From: an uncultured bacterium
GTDB lineage: Bacteria; Verrucomicrobiota; Verrucomicrobiia; Verrucomicrobiales; Akkermansiaceae
Assembly (NCBI GenBank): GCA_945947905.1
Contig: CAMEZO010000001.1
Span: forward strand, 1 to 64,000
Length of the DNA: 64,000 nucleotides
Direction: 5' to 3'
Made by a program: the position numbers and the translations under genes. The notes beneath the pieces are model-generated. The model did not search any database, was not told the DNA's origin, and was given only the letters and a program-made list of their open reading frames with translations. Positions 36,769-46,688 of this stretch are shown in pieces. Numbering within the stretch: position 1 is the first letter of the stretch; the number at the start of each line of letters is the position of its first letter.

Positions 36769-39700
36769 ATGGAAACATCTTACCGAGTCACCGGCACCCT
36801 CATTTCCGCCTCCGCCGGCACGGGAAAAACCTACCAACTGGCGCTCCGATTCGTCGCCCTCCTCTGCCTCGGGGTTGATGCGGCCTCCATTGTAGCCCTC
36901 ACCTTCACCCGCAAGGCAGCGGGCGAATTCCGAGACCGCATTCTGTCACGTCTGGCAGAGGGGGCGGAGTCCCCGGACAAGGCGAACGCACTGGCAGAAG
37001 CCGTCCGCGGACTCTGGAACGGAGAAAGCGGTCTCCCCGCCCTGCTGCCGGAGGGCACAGACACCGAAGGCACCCCCATGGGACGGGCCGAGAACCTGCA
37101 ACAGTACTTCTGCGGGCTGCTCAAAAAAATGGTCGACCGTTTTTCCCAACTCCGGCTCTGCACCATGGATAGCTTTTTCACGCAACTGGTCAACCTGCAC
37201 GCCGAGGATCTGGGCACGGGAACCCCCTCCGTTATCATGGGAGCTGCGGAACAGGAGGCGCGCGAGCATGCCATCCTGGCCCTTTGCCGGGAAATCGAGG
37301 AGGAAGGGGACGAGTCGGTCCGGCGCTTCCTTGACAACTTCCGTGCCGCTTCCCCCAAATCTCCGGTCGATCCGGTGGGGACCATACGTGAACTCCTCAG
37401 TGAATATCACGACCTCTATCTGAGGAACCGTGACGAACAGCCGTGGAACAATCTCCCCACGGACTTGCCCGAGGAGTCCATACGCCCCCTGACCTCGGAG
37501 GAACTCGATCGCTTTGAAGAGGAAATCGCCGCCCTGTGCGATCGAAAAGAAGAGAGGCTGGGGCTGAAAGAAGCCTCCGTCCGAAACATCACCGCCAAGG
37601 TTCGCGAGCACAAGTTTGATAAAACGCGTGATACTGTCATCAAGACCATCGGCAAACCGGAGAACAGAAAAAAGCCCCTGGCACAAATCGTCAACAAGCT
37701 CTATAAGCGGGAAAGACTCGATGCTCTTTACCACGCACAGCAACAGACACGCGCCATCTTTGCCCTGATAGAACGCTTCGAACAGTGCTACGGACGAGAG
37801 GTACGCTCCCGCGGCCTCTTCACCACAAACGACTACACCCAAAAGGCCATGCAGCTTATCCGCGAAAGCGACAGCCTGAATGACCTCACCTTCCGACTGG
37901 ACAACAAGATCATGCACTGGATGCTCGATGAGTTCCAGGACACAAGCCGCATGCAGTGGATGGCCCTCAGCCCGATTCTCAAGAACATCGTTGACCAGCA
38001 GGAAAACCCGGAGCAGAAGGCGGGCGATCACAGCATCTTCATTGTAGGCGATGACAAACAGAGCATCTATGGCTGGCGCAACGCCACACCCGAGATATTC
38101 CGGCGACTGCGCAGCGGCAATACCCCGCTTTCCTCTTATCTGCAAAAAGCCCAATTGACCATTAACCGACGATCAACGCAGGAGGTCCTGGACTTTGCCA
38201 ACCTCGTCTTTGCAAAGGAAGACCGCCGCTATTGGCCGCAGGCCGAGGCTTATAACAAAAAGCAACACGGTTACGTCTGCATGCGGCGCCTCGCGAAAGG
38301 CAGCACCGGCAAGGAGGCCCTGTGGGAGCGCACCATCGATATCGTCAGCAAACTTCCCATCCGCGAAAAACGCATGAGCGTCGGCATTCTCTGCCGCGGT
38401 AACACCGAGTGCGAGGACATCTACCGCCTCCTCCGCAGCCGCTGCCCGGAGCTGCCCTCCATCCTGATTAACGACATTCTCATCGGCACGGATTCCCCTC
38501 TGGGGCAAACACTCCGGGCATTGTTCAAGTGGCTGGGGCACCCGCTGGACACCTATTGTCAATCCGTGGTGAACGCATCGCCGCTGCATGATTACGCTGA
38601 GGAGGAGCAATACTGCCGCATGCTCGCCCTCGTTGAGGAGCAGGGCTACGCCGCCCTCATGAGTGACATCGCGCGCCACCTGCGCGACAGGAACGTGCAA
38701 CTGAGTACATTCCAGAGCGAACGCCTGCGGGACTGGCTGACCGCAGCCGCACAATTCGATGCCGACGGCGGGGGCACCATTGATGAATGGCTGGACTTTA
38801 TCGAGCAACTGACGCGCAAGGAAAATCCGCCCCGGGCCTGTGTCCAGATCTCCACCATGCACAAGAGCAAGGGGCTGGAGTACGATGTCGTTATCCTCCC
38901 CTTCAAGTCCGGCACAAGAATCGGCTACCCGGAATCAAAGGATGTGTCCCCGGATGACATCAACGTCATCACCGGGCGGGCGGGAAATGATCCGGAAAGC
39001 GGTCTGAGCAACCTCTTCATCCCCCCGGCCGACACGAAACTTCTGTTCTGCAAGGCAAGTCCGGAGCTGGGATTCATGCTACAGGAAGAGATCGAGAAAC
39101 ACGTCACGGACAACAAGAACCTGCTGTATGTTGCCCTCACCCGCGCCCGATACGCAACCTATATTTTCCTGGATGACGCCTACAAGAAGAGCGAAAGTGC
39201 CCTCACCGACGAATCCAACCACAAGCGCCTGCAAATGGCCATCGAGGACCCGGAGGTACAGGAGTCCATGAAGCAGGATGACGAGGTGCTGATGTATGAG
39301 ACCCCGGGCGGGAATCGGGAGTGGTACCGCGACATTGATTTCGAAGACCGAACCGAAGCCGAGGCCGCAGAACGCGGGCCGCTGCCGGTGAGCGTCCCGC
39401 GTCGCAGGCGTCTCAGGCCCTCCTCGCACGAGGAAACACCGGCCGGCACCGAGAACAAAGGGCACGGAGGCGACCGCACGGAGGCCTTGGCCTTCGGCAC
39501 CCGTGTGCATGCCTGCTTGGAGCAGTTGCTGAGCTGGCAGGGGGAGGACGCCGCCCCCGCTTGGTACCGAGAGCCGGGCGATGAGGCAGAGCAAGCCGCG
39601 GCCCGAGCTCTGCGGGTGCCCGCTATCCGCGCCTTCTTCGAGTTGGCCCCCGGCGACTGCGCTTTCAATGAGCAGCCGCTGGAATCCGTGGCCGGACAAG

Positions 39701-39933
39701 AGTGGACATCCGGTGTGATCGACCGCTTTGTTCTGCGAGCAGACGGCCGAGTGCAAATCCTCGACTACAAAACGGATGCCAACCCCGCCGGGCTCGACCG
39801 CTACCGGGAACAGATGAACTGTTACCGCCGCATGTTGGCCGCCGCCCTGGATCGCCCGGAGGAGTCCGTCAGCGTTACCCTCATCTCCATCCCCCGGACG
39901 GGCGAACCGAGCGTTATCACCGCAATCGCCTGA
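36769..39933 (+). CDS. addA: AddA-like UvrD/RecB-family helicase-nuclease
   Basis: ISASAGTGKTYQLALR; LDEFQDTSRMQW; FIVGDDKQSIYGWRNATPEIF; TMHKSKGLEYDVVILPF; nuclease motif VQILDYKTDAN. Confidence 0.9.
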   Translation: METSYRVTGTLISASAGTGKTYQLALRFVALLCLGVDAASIVALTFTRKAAGEFRDRILSRLAEGAESPDKANALAEAVRGLWNGESGLPALLPEGTDTEGTPMGRAENLQQYFCGLLKKMVDRFSQLRLCTMDSFFTQLVNLHAEDLGTGTPSVIMGAAEQEAREHAILALCREIEEEGDESVRRFLDNFRAASPKSPVDPVGTIRELLSEYHDLYLRNRDEQPWNNLPTDLPEESIRPLTSEELDRFEEEIAALCDRKEERLGLKEASVRNITAKVREHKFDKTRDTVIKTIGKPENRKKPLAQIVNKLYKRERLDALYHAQQQTRAIFALIERFEQCYGREVRSRGLFTTNDYTQKAMQLIRESDSLNDLTFRLDNKIMHWMLDEFQDTSRMQWMALSPILKNIVDQQENPEQKAGDHSIFIVGDDKQSIYGWRNATPEIFRRLRSGNTPLSSYLQKAQLTINRRSTQEVLDFANLVFAKEDRRYWPQAEAYNKKQHGYVCMRRLAKGSTGKEALWERTIDIVSKLPIREKRMSVGILCRGNTECEDIYRLLRSRCPELPSILINDILIGTDSPLGQTLRALFKWLGHPLDTYCQSVVNASPLHDYAEEEQYCRMLALVEEQGYAALMSDIARHLRDRNVQLSTFQSERLRDWLTAAAQFDADGGGTIDEWLDFIEQLTRKENPPRACVQISTMHKSKGLEYDVVILPFKSGTRIGYPESKDVSPDDINVITGRAGNDPESGLSNLFIPPADTKLLFCKASPELGFMLQEEIEKHVTDNKNLLYVALTRARYATYIFLDDAYKKSESALTDESNHKRLQMAIEDPEVQESMKQDDEVLMYETPGGNREWYRDIDFEDRTEAEAAERGPLPVSVPRRRRLRPSSHEETPAGTENKGHGGDRTEALAFGTRVHACLEQLLSWQGEDAAPAWYREPGDEAEQAAARALRVPAIRAFFELAPGDCAFNEQPLESVAGQEWTSGVIDRFVLRADGRVQILDYKTDANPAGLDRYREQMNCYRRMLAAALDRPEESVSVTLISIPRTGEPSVITAIA

Positions 39934-39983
39934 CGACATCCGCAAGCCCCCCTTGTTGCAGCCCGTTTTTCTGCACAGACGGC

Positions 39984-40012
39984 TTGACAAGGGGGGCGCG
40001 GCAGCGTACAAT
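39984..40012 (+). promoter_or_regulatory. Promoter TTGACA-N17-TACAAT, 6 nt before ATG
   Basis: Read directly. Confidence 0.8.
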
Positions 40013-40018
40013 AGTGCC

Positions 40019-40960
40019 ATGACCACCGTTTCGCTGATCGTCCCCTGTTACAACGAGAGTGCGGCACTGCGCCCCTTTATGGCGGAGTTGCGGCGGGTAT
40101 TGGATACCATGACGGATGTGAAGGCGGAGGTGATTTTTGTGAATGACGGCAGCAGGGATGATACATTGGGCATCATTCGCGAGCTGGCGGCGCAGCAGGA
40201 GGGGGTGCGCTATGTGTCTTTCTCCCGCAACTTCGGGAAGGAGGCGGCCATGCTGGCCGGGTTCAGCCGCGCGAGCGGGGATTATGCGGCGGTGATGGAT
40301 GCCGACCTGCAGGACCCGCCGGCTCTGTTGCCCGAGCTGCTGAAGGCCGTGCGGGAGGAGGGCTATGATTGCGCCGGTACCCGCCGCGTGAACCGCAAGG
40401 GCGAGCCGCCTATCCGGTCCTTCTTCGCGCGTTGTTTTTACCGGCTCATCAATATGGTATCCGACACCAAGTTGGTGGATGGTGCTCGGGACTACAAGCT
40501 CCTGTGCCGCCCGGCGGTGGATGCCCTGCTTTCCATGCCGGAGGTCTGCCGTTTCTCCAAGGGCCTGTATGAGTGGATCGGCTTCCGTACCAAGTGGATT
40601 GAGTTCGAGAACGTAGAGCGCATCGCCGGCGAGACAAAGTGGTCCTTCCGCAAGCTCTTCAGCTATTCGCTGGAAGGCATTGTCGCCTTCACCACGGCCC
40701 CGCTTTCGTTAGCCGCTTTTCTCGGGCTCTTCTTCATGGTCGGAGCGGGCGTAGGCATCATCTTCATCATTGTCCGCGAGCTTGTTTACCACTGCTCCGT
40801 GGGGGGCTGGGCCTCCATGGTGTGTATCATCCTGCTGCTCGCGGGGGTGCAGCTCTTCTGCCTCGGCATCTTCGGACGCTACCTCTCCAAGACCTATTTG
40901 GAGGTCAAGCGCCGCCCGCACTTCATCATTGCGGAGGAATCACCCCGCCGCCCGGAATAA
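40019..40960 (+). CDS. Family 2 glycosyltransferase (GtrB/polyprenyl-phosphate type) with two C-terminal TM helices
   Basis: SLIVPCYNESAAL, VNDGSRDDTL, VMDADLQDPPALLPEL; C-terminal TM pair. Confidence 0.9.
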   Translation: MTTVSLIVPCYNESAALRPFMAELRRVLDTMTDVKAEVIFVNDGSRDDTLGIIRELAAQQEGVRYVSFSRNFGKEAAMLAGFSRASGDYAAVMDADLQDPPALLPELLKAVREEGYDCAGTRRVNRKGEPPIRSFFARCFYRLINMVSDTKLVDGARDYKLLCRPAVDALLSMPEVCRFSKGLYEWIGFRTKWIEFENVERIAGETKWSFRKLFSYSLEGIVAFTTAPLSLAAFLGLFFMVGAGVGIIFIIVRELVYHCSVGGWASMVCIILLLAGVQLFCLGIFGRYLSKTYLEVKRRPHFIIAEESPRRPE

Positions 40961-40980
40961 GCGGCAGGGAAATCCGGTGA

Positions 40981-41712
40981 TCACATCTTGAAATCCTCGC
41001 CCAGGTAGATTTTGCGCGTCTTGGGATCGTTGGCGATTTCCTCCGTATTACCGTGCTTAATCACGCGCCCCTCGAAAAGGATATAGGCACGGTCCACAAT
41101 ACCGAGCGTCTCGCGCACATTGTGGTCCGTAATCAGGATGGACAGCCCGTCCGTCTCACGCAGCGAAGCAACAATGTGCTGAATATCCTGCACGGCGATG
41201 GGATCGACGCCCGCGAAGGGCTCATCGAGCATGAGGAGCTTGGGGCTTGTGGTCAGCGCGCGCGCGATGGTCAGACGCCGTTTTTCACCACCGGAAAGCT
41301 GGATGGCCTGGCTCTTGCGCAGCTTGGTGATACCGAAGCGTTCCATGAGCTCCTCGGCCTTGGCCCGCTGCTCCTTGCGCGAGAGGTCGCGACGGGTCTC
41401 CAGAATAGCCATCAGATTCTCCTCCACGGTGAGCTTGCGGAAAATCGACTCCTCCTGGGGGAGGTAACCCATCCCGAGACGCGCACGCAGGTGCATGGGC
41501 CAGCCCGTGATATCGTGCCCGCAGAAACTCACCGTACCCGTATCCGGCCGCACGAGGCCCGCTACCATATAAAACGAGGTCGTTTTACCGGCACCGTTAG
41601 GCCCCAGCAAACCCACAATCTCACCGCTGCCCACCAATAGGTTCACATCATTCACCACCTGACGCGACTTGTAGGACTTGCAGAGCCCACGGGCATCCAG
41701 TAAAGTATTCAT
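40981..41712 (-). CDS. lptB: LPS export ABC transporter ATP-binding protein
   Basis: LLGPNGAGKTTSFYMVAGLVRPDTG; LSGGEKRRLTIARAL; LMLDEPFAGVDPIAV. Confidence 0.95.
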   Translation of the reverse strand: MNTLLDARGLCKSYKSRQVVNDVNLLVGSGEIVGLLGPNGAGKTTSFYMVAGLVRPDTGTVSFCGHDITGWPMHLRARLGMGYLPQEESIFRKLTVEENLMAILETRRDLSRKEQRAKAEELMERFGITKLRKSQAIQLSGGEKRRLTIARALTTSPKLLMLDEPFAGVDPIAVQDIQHIVASLRETDGLSILITDHNVRETLGIVDRAYILFEGRVIKHGNTEEIANDPKTRKIYLGEDFKM

Positions 41713-41714
41713 GT

Positions 41715-44021
41715 CTATTGCTCCTTCTTTTGTTTATTCTTCTCGATTTGCTCATGAATACGGGTGGAAACCGTCTGTTGCACGGCCCCGAACACCCGAG
41801 CGTTATTCTTGTTATCCAACACCACGGCCGCACCGGCGCCGGAAGCCACGTGCGTATTGTTACCATCGCTCAGCGTCACCCGACGGCCGCTGAGGCGCTT
41901 GGTACCGGTCGCCGCATCCGCCACCAGCAGGTCACCCGTGCCGCGCAACAAGCGCCCATCGCCGGAGCGGCCGGCCACAGCCACGCGATCCTCCGCGCGC
42001 AGGGTCAGCAGACCGCCCCACTCATCATCCTTAGCCGGACGCGGATTCAGCGTCATGCGCACCTTGCCCTCGCACTGCATGGAGCCTCGGGACGTGCGGG
42101 CCGTACAGCCCTCATCCGTCGCCACACTCTCCACGCCGACGTAGTTAAAGTTAGCAGCCGCCACTTGTTGTTGGGAGCTAGCCGGTTTCGCCTCCCCCTC
42201 CGCCAAGTGCAGGGTAATCTTCCCCCGGCTCGTCACGATGGCCTGCGGGGCATGCAGCTCCGAGAGCGGGCCGCCCACGAAGGTGCGGTCAGCTCGGGTC
42301 AACACAGCGGACTCCGTGCAGGTGAAGACACTCTCCCCCTGCTCCTGCTGCATGCGCATGGTAATGCGGTCGCCCGTCAGGTGCACATCCCCCGACTGTG
42401 CGCAGTCGATAACAGACTCCGCTGCATCGGAAACAGCCTCGGCACGGGCCCCGCGATACGCCGCCACGGCAGCCTTCCCCGGCAGACTCCGTACACGCAG
42501 CGTGCCGGCCTCCAGATCCGCCGCCATCTCCTCGCCGCGCAGACAACCGGTATCACCCGTCTCCGGGTCCGCGTAGTCCGCCTGCACCTCCTGCACGGCA
42601 TGCAGGCGCACGGGGTCGCCGTAGCCCAGCAGGGCCAGGTTCAGGTTACCCACCTCGGCACGCGGAGGCACCTTCTGCGCACCGGGACGCAGGGTGAGCA
42701 CAGCCGCCCCCAGGCAGCGGAAAGTACCGGCCGCATCTTTCATATAAAAGCCCTCCTCTGCGCGGATGCACCCATCCGCCGCCGTGAAGACCAAGGGCCC
42801 CGCTGCGCGGAAGCTCCCCGGCGCGGGCTGTTGCCCTTCCTTCCCCGGGCGCACATAAGAGCCGTGCACCACCTCGCCTCGCAATAACAGATCGCCGTTC
42901 GGCTGCAAACAAATACTCTCGTCGGCGAACACCGTACTCTCTCCGCCGTAGCAGAGCGAGCAGTTCCTGCGGAGCTCCACCATACCGGGCTCGGCGCGAT
43001 AAACCAGCTCCTGCCCGCGGGCATCCACCGTGCCGCGTTTATCCGTGCCTTGCATGGTGAGCTGCACCTCCCCCCGCGCCACGGCATGCCGCACGCCGTC
43101 CAAGCGGGTTCCCAGCAGTCGGCTCATGAAGCCGTCCCGAGGCGCCTCCTGTTCCTCCGCCGGGGAAAGGAAGACACAGAGGGACTCTGTGCAGTGCAGG
43201 GAGCCATCCGCCGTACGCATCTGCACCTCCCCGCGGCTCGTCACGCAATGCTCCGTCCCGTGGTAATAAAGCGTGCCCTCCGCCAGCAGAGAACCGGGGC
43301 GTCCCTCTTTATCTACCCACGACATGGAAATTTTGCCGCCCGTCACCGTCACATTCCCCGCCTCATCCGCCAGCAGCGCGGCCTGCCCGTCCTTAGGCTC
43401 CACATGCAGTTCCGTGTCCCCGCGCTTCAGGTCGATGCGCTCGGTCGATTGAAGGTAAATTTGGTTTCGCTCCGCACTGACGAAAGCAAACTGCGTCACG
43501 GCCTCGGTCGGCGGCTCTTCGGCGGTCGGCTTCTTCTCCGTCTCCGGCGGTGCTTCCGGAGTCGCCGGAGACTTGGCTGCAGCCTCGTCGGGACGCTGTA
43601 TGCGATCCTGCACACCCTCCTTCGCATTGTCAACCTGCTGCTTGCGGAACTCGACGATCAGGAGCTGCGAGGCATGCAGCTTCAGCCGAGGATCCTGCAC
43701 GCGCACGTTGTCCGAATACGCCACCAATCGGTGTTCCGCATCGAACAGGACCCCGCCGTCGCTCAGCACCACGCTCTCGCCCTCGGCCGGCGGGACCATC
43801 TCGGCGGGGGCGCGATCCCCGGTCGAGTTCTCCACGGGCTCCGGCTTGCCGAGGAACTGCAGCGCGGGGAGCACCAGACTGCGGTCCTGGGCCAGCCCCT
43901 CCATGATACCGAGACTGCGCTGCAGGGCCGACTCCAACCACGGGGCCTCCGGCAGGGGAGCGGGTTCCGCGCCCCAGGCTGCGGCCAATGCCGCAGGAAT
44001 CAGGCAAAGGGCCTTCCTCAT
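41715..44021 (-). CDS. Very large LptA/OstA-like periplasmic protein
   Basis: Signal peptide; repeated OstA-like strands (VVLSDGGVLFDAEHRLVAYSDNVRVQDPRLKLHASQLLIV); adjacent to lptB. Confidence 0.72.
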   Translation of the reverse strand: MRKALCLIPAALAAAWGAEPAPLPEAPWLESALQRSLGIMEGLAQDRSLVLPALQFLGKPEPVENSTGDRAPAEMVPPAEGESVVLSDGGVLFDAEHRLVAYSDNVRVQDPRLKLHASQLLIVEFRKQQVDNAKEGVQDRIQRPDEAAAKSPATPEAPPETEKKPTAEEPPTEAVTQFAFVSAERNQIYLQSTERIDLKRGDTELHVEPKDGQAALLADEAGNVTVTGGKISMSWVDKEGRPGSLLAEGTLYYHGTEHCVTSRGEVQMRTADGSLHCTESLCVFLSPAEEQEAPRDGFMSRLLGTRLDGVRHAVARGEVQLTMQGTDKRGTVDARGQELVYRAEPGMVELRRNCSLCYGGESTVFADESICLQPNGDLLLRGEVVHGSYVRPGKEGQQPAPGSFRAAGPLVFTAADGCIRAEEGFYMKDAAGTFRCLGAAVLTLRPGAQKVPPRAEVGNLNLALLGYGDPVRLHAVQEVQADYADPETGDTGCLRGEEMAADLEAGTLRVRSLPGKAAVAAYRGARAEAVSDAAESVIDCAQSGDVHLTGDRITMRMQQEQGESVFTCTESAVLTRADRTFVGGPLSELHAPQAIVTSRGKITLHLAEGEAKPASSQQQVAAANFNYVGVESVATDEGCTARTSRGSMQCEGKVRMTLNPRPAKDDEWGGLLTLRAEDRVAVAGRSGDGRLLRGTGDLLVADAATGTKRLSGRRVTLSDGNNTHVASGAGAAVVLDNKNNARVFGAVQQTVSTRIHEQIEKNKQKKEQ

Positions 44022-44488
44022 TTTTTCCGTTGCGGGTTAAAAGTTTCCGATGAAATCACGGTGCGTACCGGCCCCGGCACATAACCGATCTTGCGCTCCA
44101 TGCTGAACACAATCCCCTTGCCTTCAACCCGGAAACGCGAGTCCTGCACGGTAACGGGCATATCCGTCATCACCACGCGACGCCGGAAGCAGTACTGAGC
44201 CGCCGGGGCGGAGATGCGGGTCGGGTGTTCGGGGTCGTCCCCGATAAGACGCGCATCGATGACGTGCATGCTCACCCGGGAGCGCGAGTCAACCCGCAGT
44301 CTATCCGCCTTCAGCAGGGAGGTGAGCTTGTGATCACCGTAACGCGGCATGGTGATATTGCGCACCACGGTACCCACCGGCAGCACCTGCAAGCCCGGGA
44401 ACTCGCCCTCCGGCGGCACCCCCACCTTAGACTGCGCACCCACGGGGGCGGCAGCCAAGCAGGCGCACAGGATCAAAGCACATCGCAT
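44018..44488 (-). CDS. Small secreted protein in the Lpt cluster (LptC-like candidate)
   Basis: Signal peptide; position between LptA-like gene and kdsA; beta-rich; overlaps the next gene by 4 nt. Confidence 0.5.
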   Translation of the reverse strand: MRCALILCACLAAAPVGAQSKVGVPPEGEFPGLQVLPVGTVVRNITMPRYGDHKLTSLLKADRLRVDSRSRVSMHVIDARLIGDDPEHPTRISAPAAQYCFRRRVVMTDMPVTVQDSRFRVEGKGIVFSMERKIGYVPGPVRTVISSETFNPQRKK

Positions 44489-44502
44489 GAGCGGAAACGG
44501 GC

Positions 44503-45321
44503 TTACACCAACTCGTCGAAGGCCGCGCGCACCCGTTGCAGGTTGGTGAGCACCTTCTCCAAGTCGCGCAGGTAAATCTGGTTCGGGCCGTCGCTCATGG
44601 CGTGGTCCGGGTCCTTGTGCACCTCCATGAACACGCCGTCCACGCCCACGGCCATCGCGGCATTGGCCAGCACGGGGGCCAGCTCGCGGTCCCCGCCGGT
44701 AGCGCCGCCCAACCCACCGGGTCGCTGCACGGAGTGCGTGGCATCGAACACCACGGGGCAGCCGAATTTCTTCATCCAGTACATGCCGCGCATATCCACC
44801 ACCAAGTTGTTATATCCGAAGCTGGTGCCGCGCTCGCAGAGCATGAAATGCTCACAGCCGAAGGCCTCCATCTTCTCGCAGATGTTCATGCAATCCCAAG
44901 GTGCCAGGAACTGCCCTTTCTTGATGTTCACGGGGCGTCCCGTCTTGGCGCAGGCCTCCAGCAGGTCACTCTGGCGGCAGAGGAAAGCCGGAACCTGCAG
45001 CAGGTCCACATAGCGGCCTGCGTACTCCGCCTGGTCCTCGGTGTGCACGTCCGTCACCACGGGGATTTTCAGTTCCTCCCCGATTTCTGCCAAAATGCGG
45101 CAGCCCTCGCGAATTCCCGGGCCGCGGAAGCTCTTCACATTGGTGCGGTTCGCCTTATCGTAGGAGGCCTTGAAAATGAAGGGAACCTGAAGCCGCGTGC
45201 AGATATCCTTAATGCTGCGCGCCATCTCCCAAGCGAATTCCTCACTCTCCAGCGAGCAAGGGCCGAGAATATAAAACGGCTTTTTGCCGCCGATTTCTAC
45301 ATTTTGAATGGTGAAAGACAT
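44503..45321 (-). CDS. kdsA: 3-deoxy-8-phosphooctulonate synthase
   Basis: FYILGPCSLESEEFAWEMA; FKASYDKANRTNVKSFRGPG; CERGTSFGYNNLVVDMRGM; FDATHSVQRPGG. Confidence 0.97.
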   Translation of the reverse strand: MSFTIQNVEIGGKKPFYILGPCSLESEEFAWEMARSIKDICTRLQVPFIFKASYDKANRTNVKSFRGPGIREGCRILAEIGEELKIPVVTDVHTEDQAEYAGRYVDLLQVPAFLCRQSDLLEACAKTGRPVNIKKGQFLAPWDCMNICEKMEAFGCEHFMLCERGTSFGYNNLVVDMRGMYWMKKFGCPVVFDATHSVQRPGGLGGATGGDRELAPVLANAAMAVGVDGVFMEVHKDPDHAMSDGPNQIYLRDLEKVLTNLQRVRAAFDELV

Positions 45322-45343
45322 AATATCGGTGGATTGTGCTGAT

Positions 45344-45372
45344 ACTATGCCACATCCGACCGCCTATGTCAA
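45344..45372 (-). promoter_or_regulatory. Candidate promoter TTGACA-N17-CATAGT of kdsA
   Basis: Read on minus strand. Confidence 0.55.
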
Positions 45373-45783
45373 TGAGATTCCGTACCCCATCGGCAAAATT
45401 TTCGCACCAATCGCCCGGAACTCTACCGCTTCCCCCTGCGACAAGCCCTCGCCCAAAGCGCGAAAATCATGCACGGATACCTCCTTCTTTTTTTGAAAAG
45501 GAATCCAAAGGCCCCTGTTTCACCACGCAAGGATAACAATTCATCCACATAACCAAAACATCGCCCATCCTCTTACCTGGTGTTCTTTTAGGCAGGAAAC
45601 GAAGGATCAGGCGGTTCGCGTTTTCGAAACCGTTTTATCTTTCATCAACAAGATATATTCAGGACGAGTTTGACGTTCCGTGAGAACCGGTAAGACTCCC
45701 TCTGTACCTCGGGGTCCGACGATTGTGTCCATTTCACCTGATTTGACGGATCACCGAAATTACCACCTCCACCGGATCGATGT

Positions 45784-45803
45784 CAGCATTCGCAATGCTG
45801 TAG
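45784..45803. repeat. Palindrome CAGCATT-CGC-AATGCTG(TAG), left copy
   Basis: Inverted relative to the copy at 45924-45946. Confidence 0.85.
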
Positions 45804-45883
45804 TCAAGCCATATGTTCGAAAAACGTTGAAGAATCAGGATTCTCCGGTTTCGCTACTAATCGGGCCGAATAATGAGCCTCTT

Positions 45884-45912
45884 CATAAGACGTTGAGTCT
45901 CAACGTCTTATG
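45884..45912. repeat. Near-continuous palindrome CATAAGACGTTGAG-t-CTCAACGTCTTATG
   Basis: 14-bp perfect arms with 1-nt centre. Confidence 0.93.
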
Positions 45913-45923
45913 CATTAAAACGC

Positions 45924-45946
45924 CTACAGCATTGCGAATGCTGTAG
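45924..45946. repeat. Palindrome CTACAGCATT-gcg-AATGCTGTAG, right copy
   Basis: 10-bp perfect arms; reverse complement contains the left copy. Confidence 0.93.
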
Positions 45947-45955
45947 ACTCTCCCC

Positions 45956-46650
45956 ATGAGTCCGTGTATAAAACAGGATAGAGTGGAGTGGATGGATGTA
46001 CTGAAGGGGTTGGCCATTGTGCTGGTCGTGCTGGGGCACATCAGTTACAAATGTCCCCACCTGAAAGAGTTTATTTACTCATTCCATATGCCGCTGTTTT
46101 TTACCCTGGCCGGCTGTGCGGCCCACCTTTCAATGCAGCGCAGCAGTATCGGACAGTTCATACGAAAGCGTATGATCGGGATCATGGTCCCCTATGTTGT
46201 CTGGCTTTTGTGTTCGCCTTTGCTATTCGGTTACGCAGACAGCTGGCGAAACTACAATTTGACGGACTCATTGCACTGCATCATCACCGGTAACGTGGCC
46301 TGCTGGTTCCTCATCTGTCTCTTTACTCTGCAGGTGTACTATGCCCTCTACATATGGCTGAGCAGGAAATTCAGGAACGCGTGGGCCGGGGTACTGTTTG
46401 CCTTCTTCCTCTACGTTGTCTCTTTTATTCTTCACCGCCGGTGGGGCTGGATACTGGGCAGTGCCAGCCTGCAGACCTGCCGATCATCGGCGGTGGGAAC
46501 TCGGTCATGACCGCCCTGGCGTTGGGAACTCTATCTATTCTCATTTGCTATGTGTGCATTCTCCTTGAGAAAATCCTTATGCTCTCCCCTCTGACTGCGC
46601 TCATCTTCTTGGGTAAAATGAACCGCAGGATGACGACAAGTCCGAGATAA
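45956..46650 (+). pseudogene. Truncated, frameshifted acyltransferase-3 family membrane protein
   Basis: Typical N-terminus (RVEWMDVLKGLAIVLVVLGHISYK…YSFHMPLFFTLAG); frame breaks near 46480, continues in another frame (PIIGGGNSVMTALALGTLSILICYV…), and stops near the expected C-terminal LGK segment. Confidence 0.7.
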
Positions 46651-46653
46651 GGC

Positions 46654-46682
46654 TTGGCAAAAGGGGTGTAGGCAGGTAGAAT
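46654..46682 (+). promoter_or_regulatory. Promoter TTGGCA-N17-TAGAAT, 6 nt before a GTG start
   Basis: Read directly. Confidence 0.65.
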
Positions 46683-46688
46683 GGGGGA

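Noticed and set aside
45680-45946. 88-aa ORF in the kdsA-acyltransferase gap as a gene
   Set aside because: The ORF runs through the palindromes and has no recognisable domain; more likely non-coding
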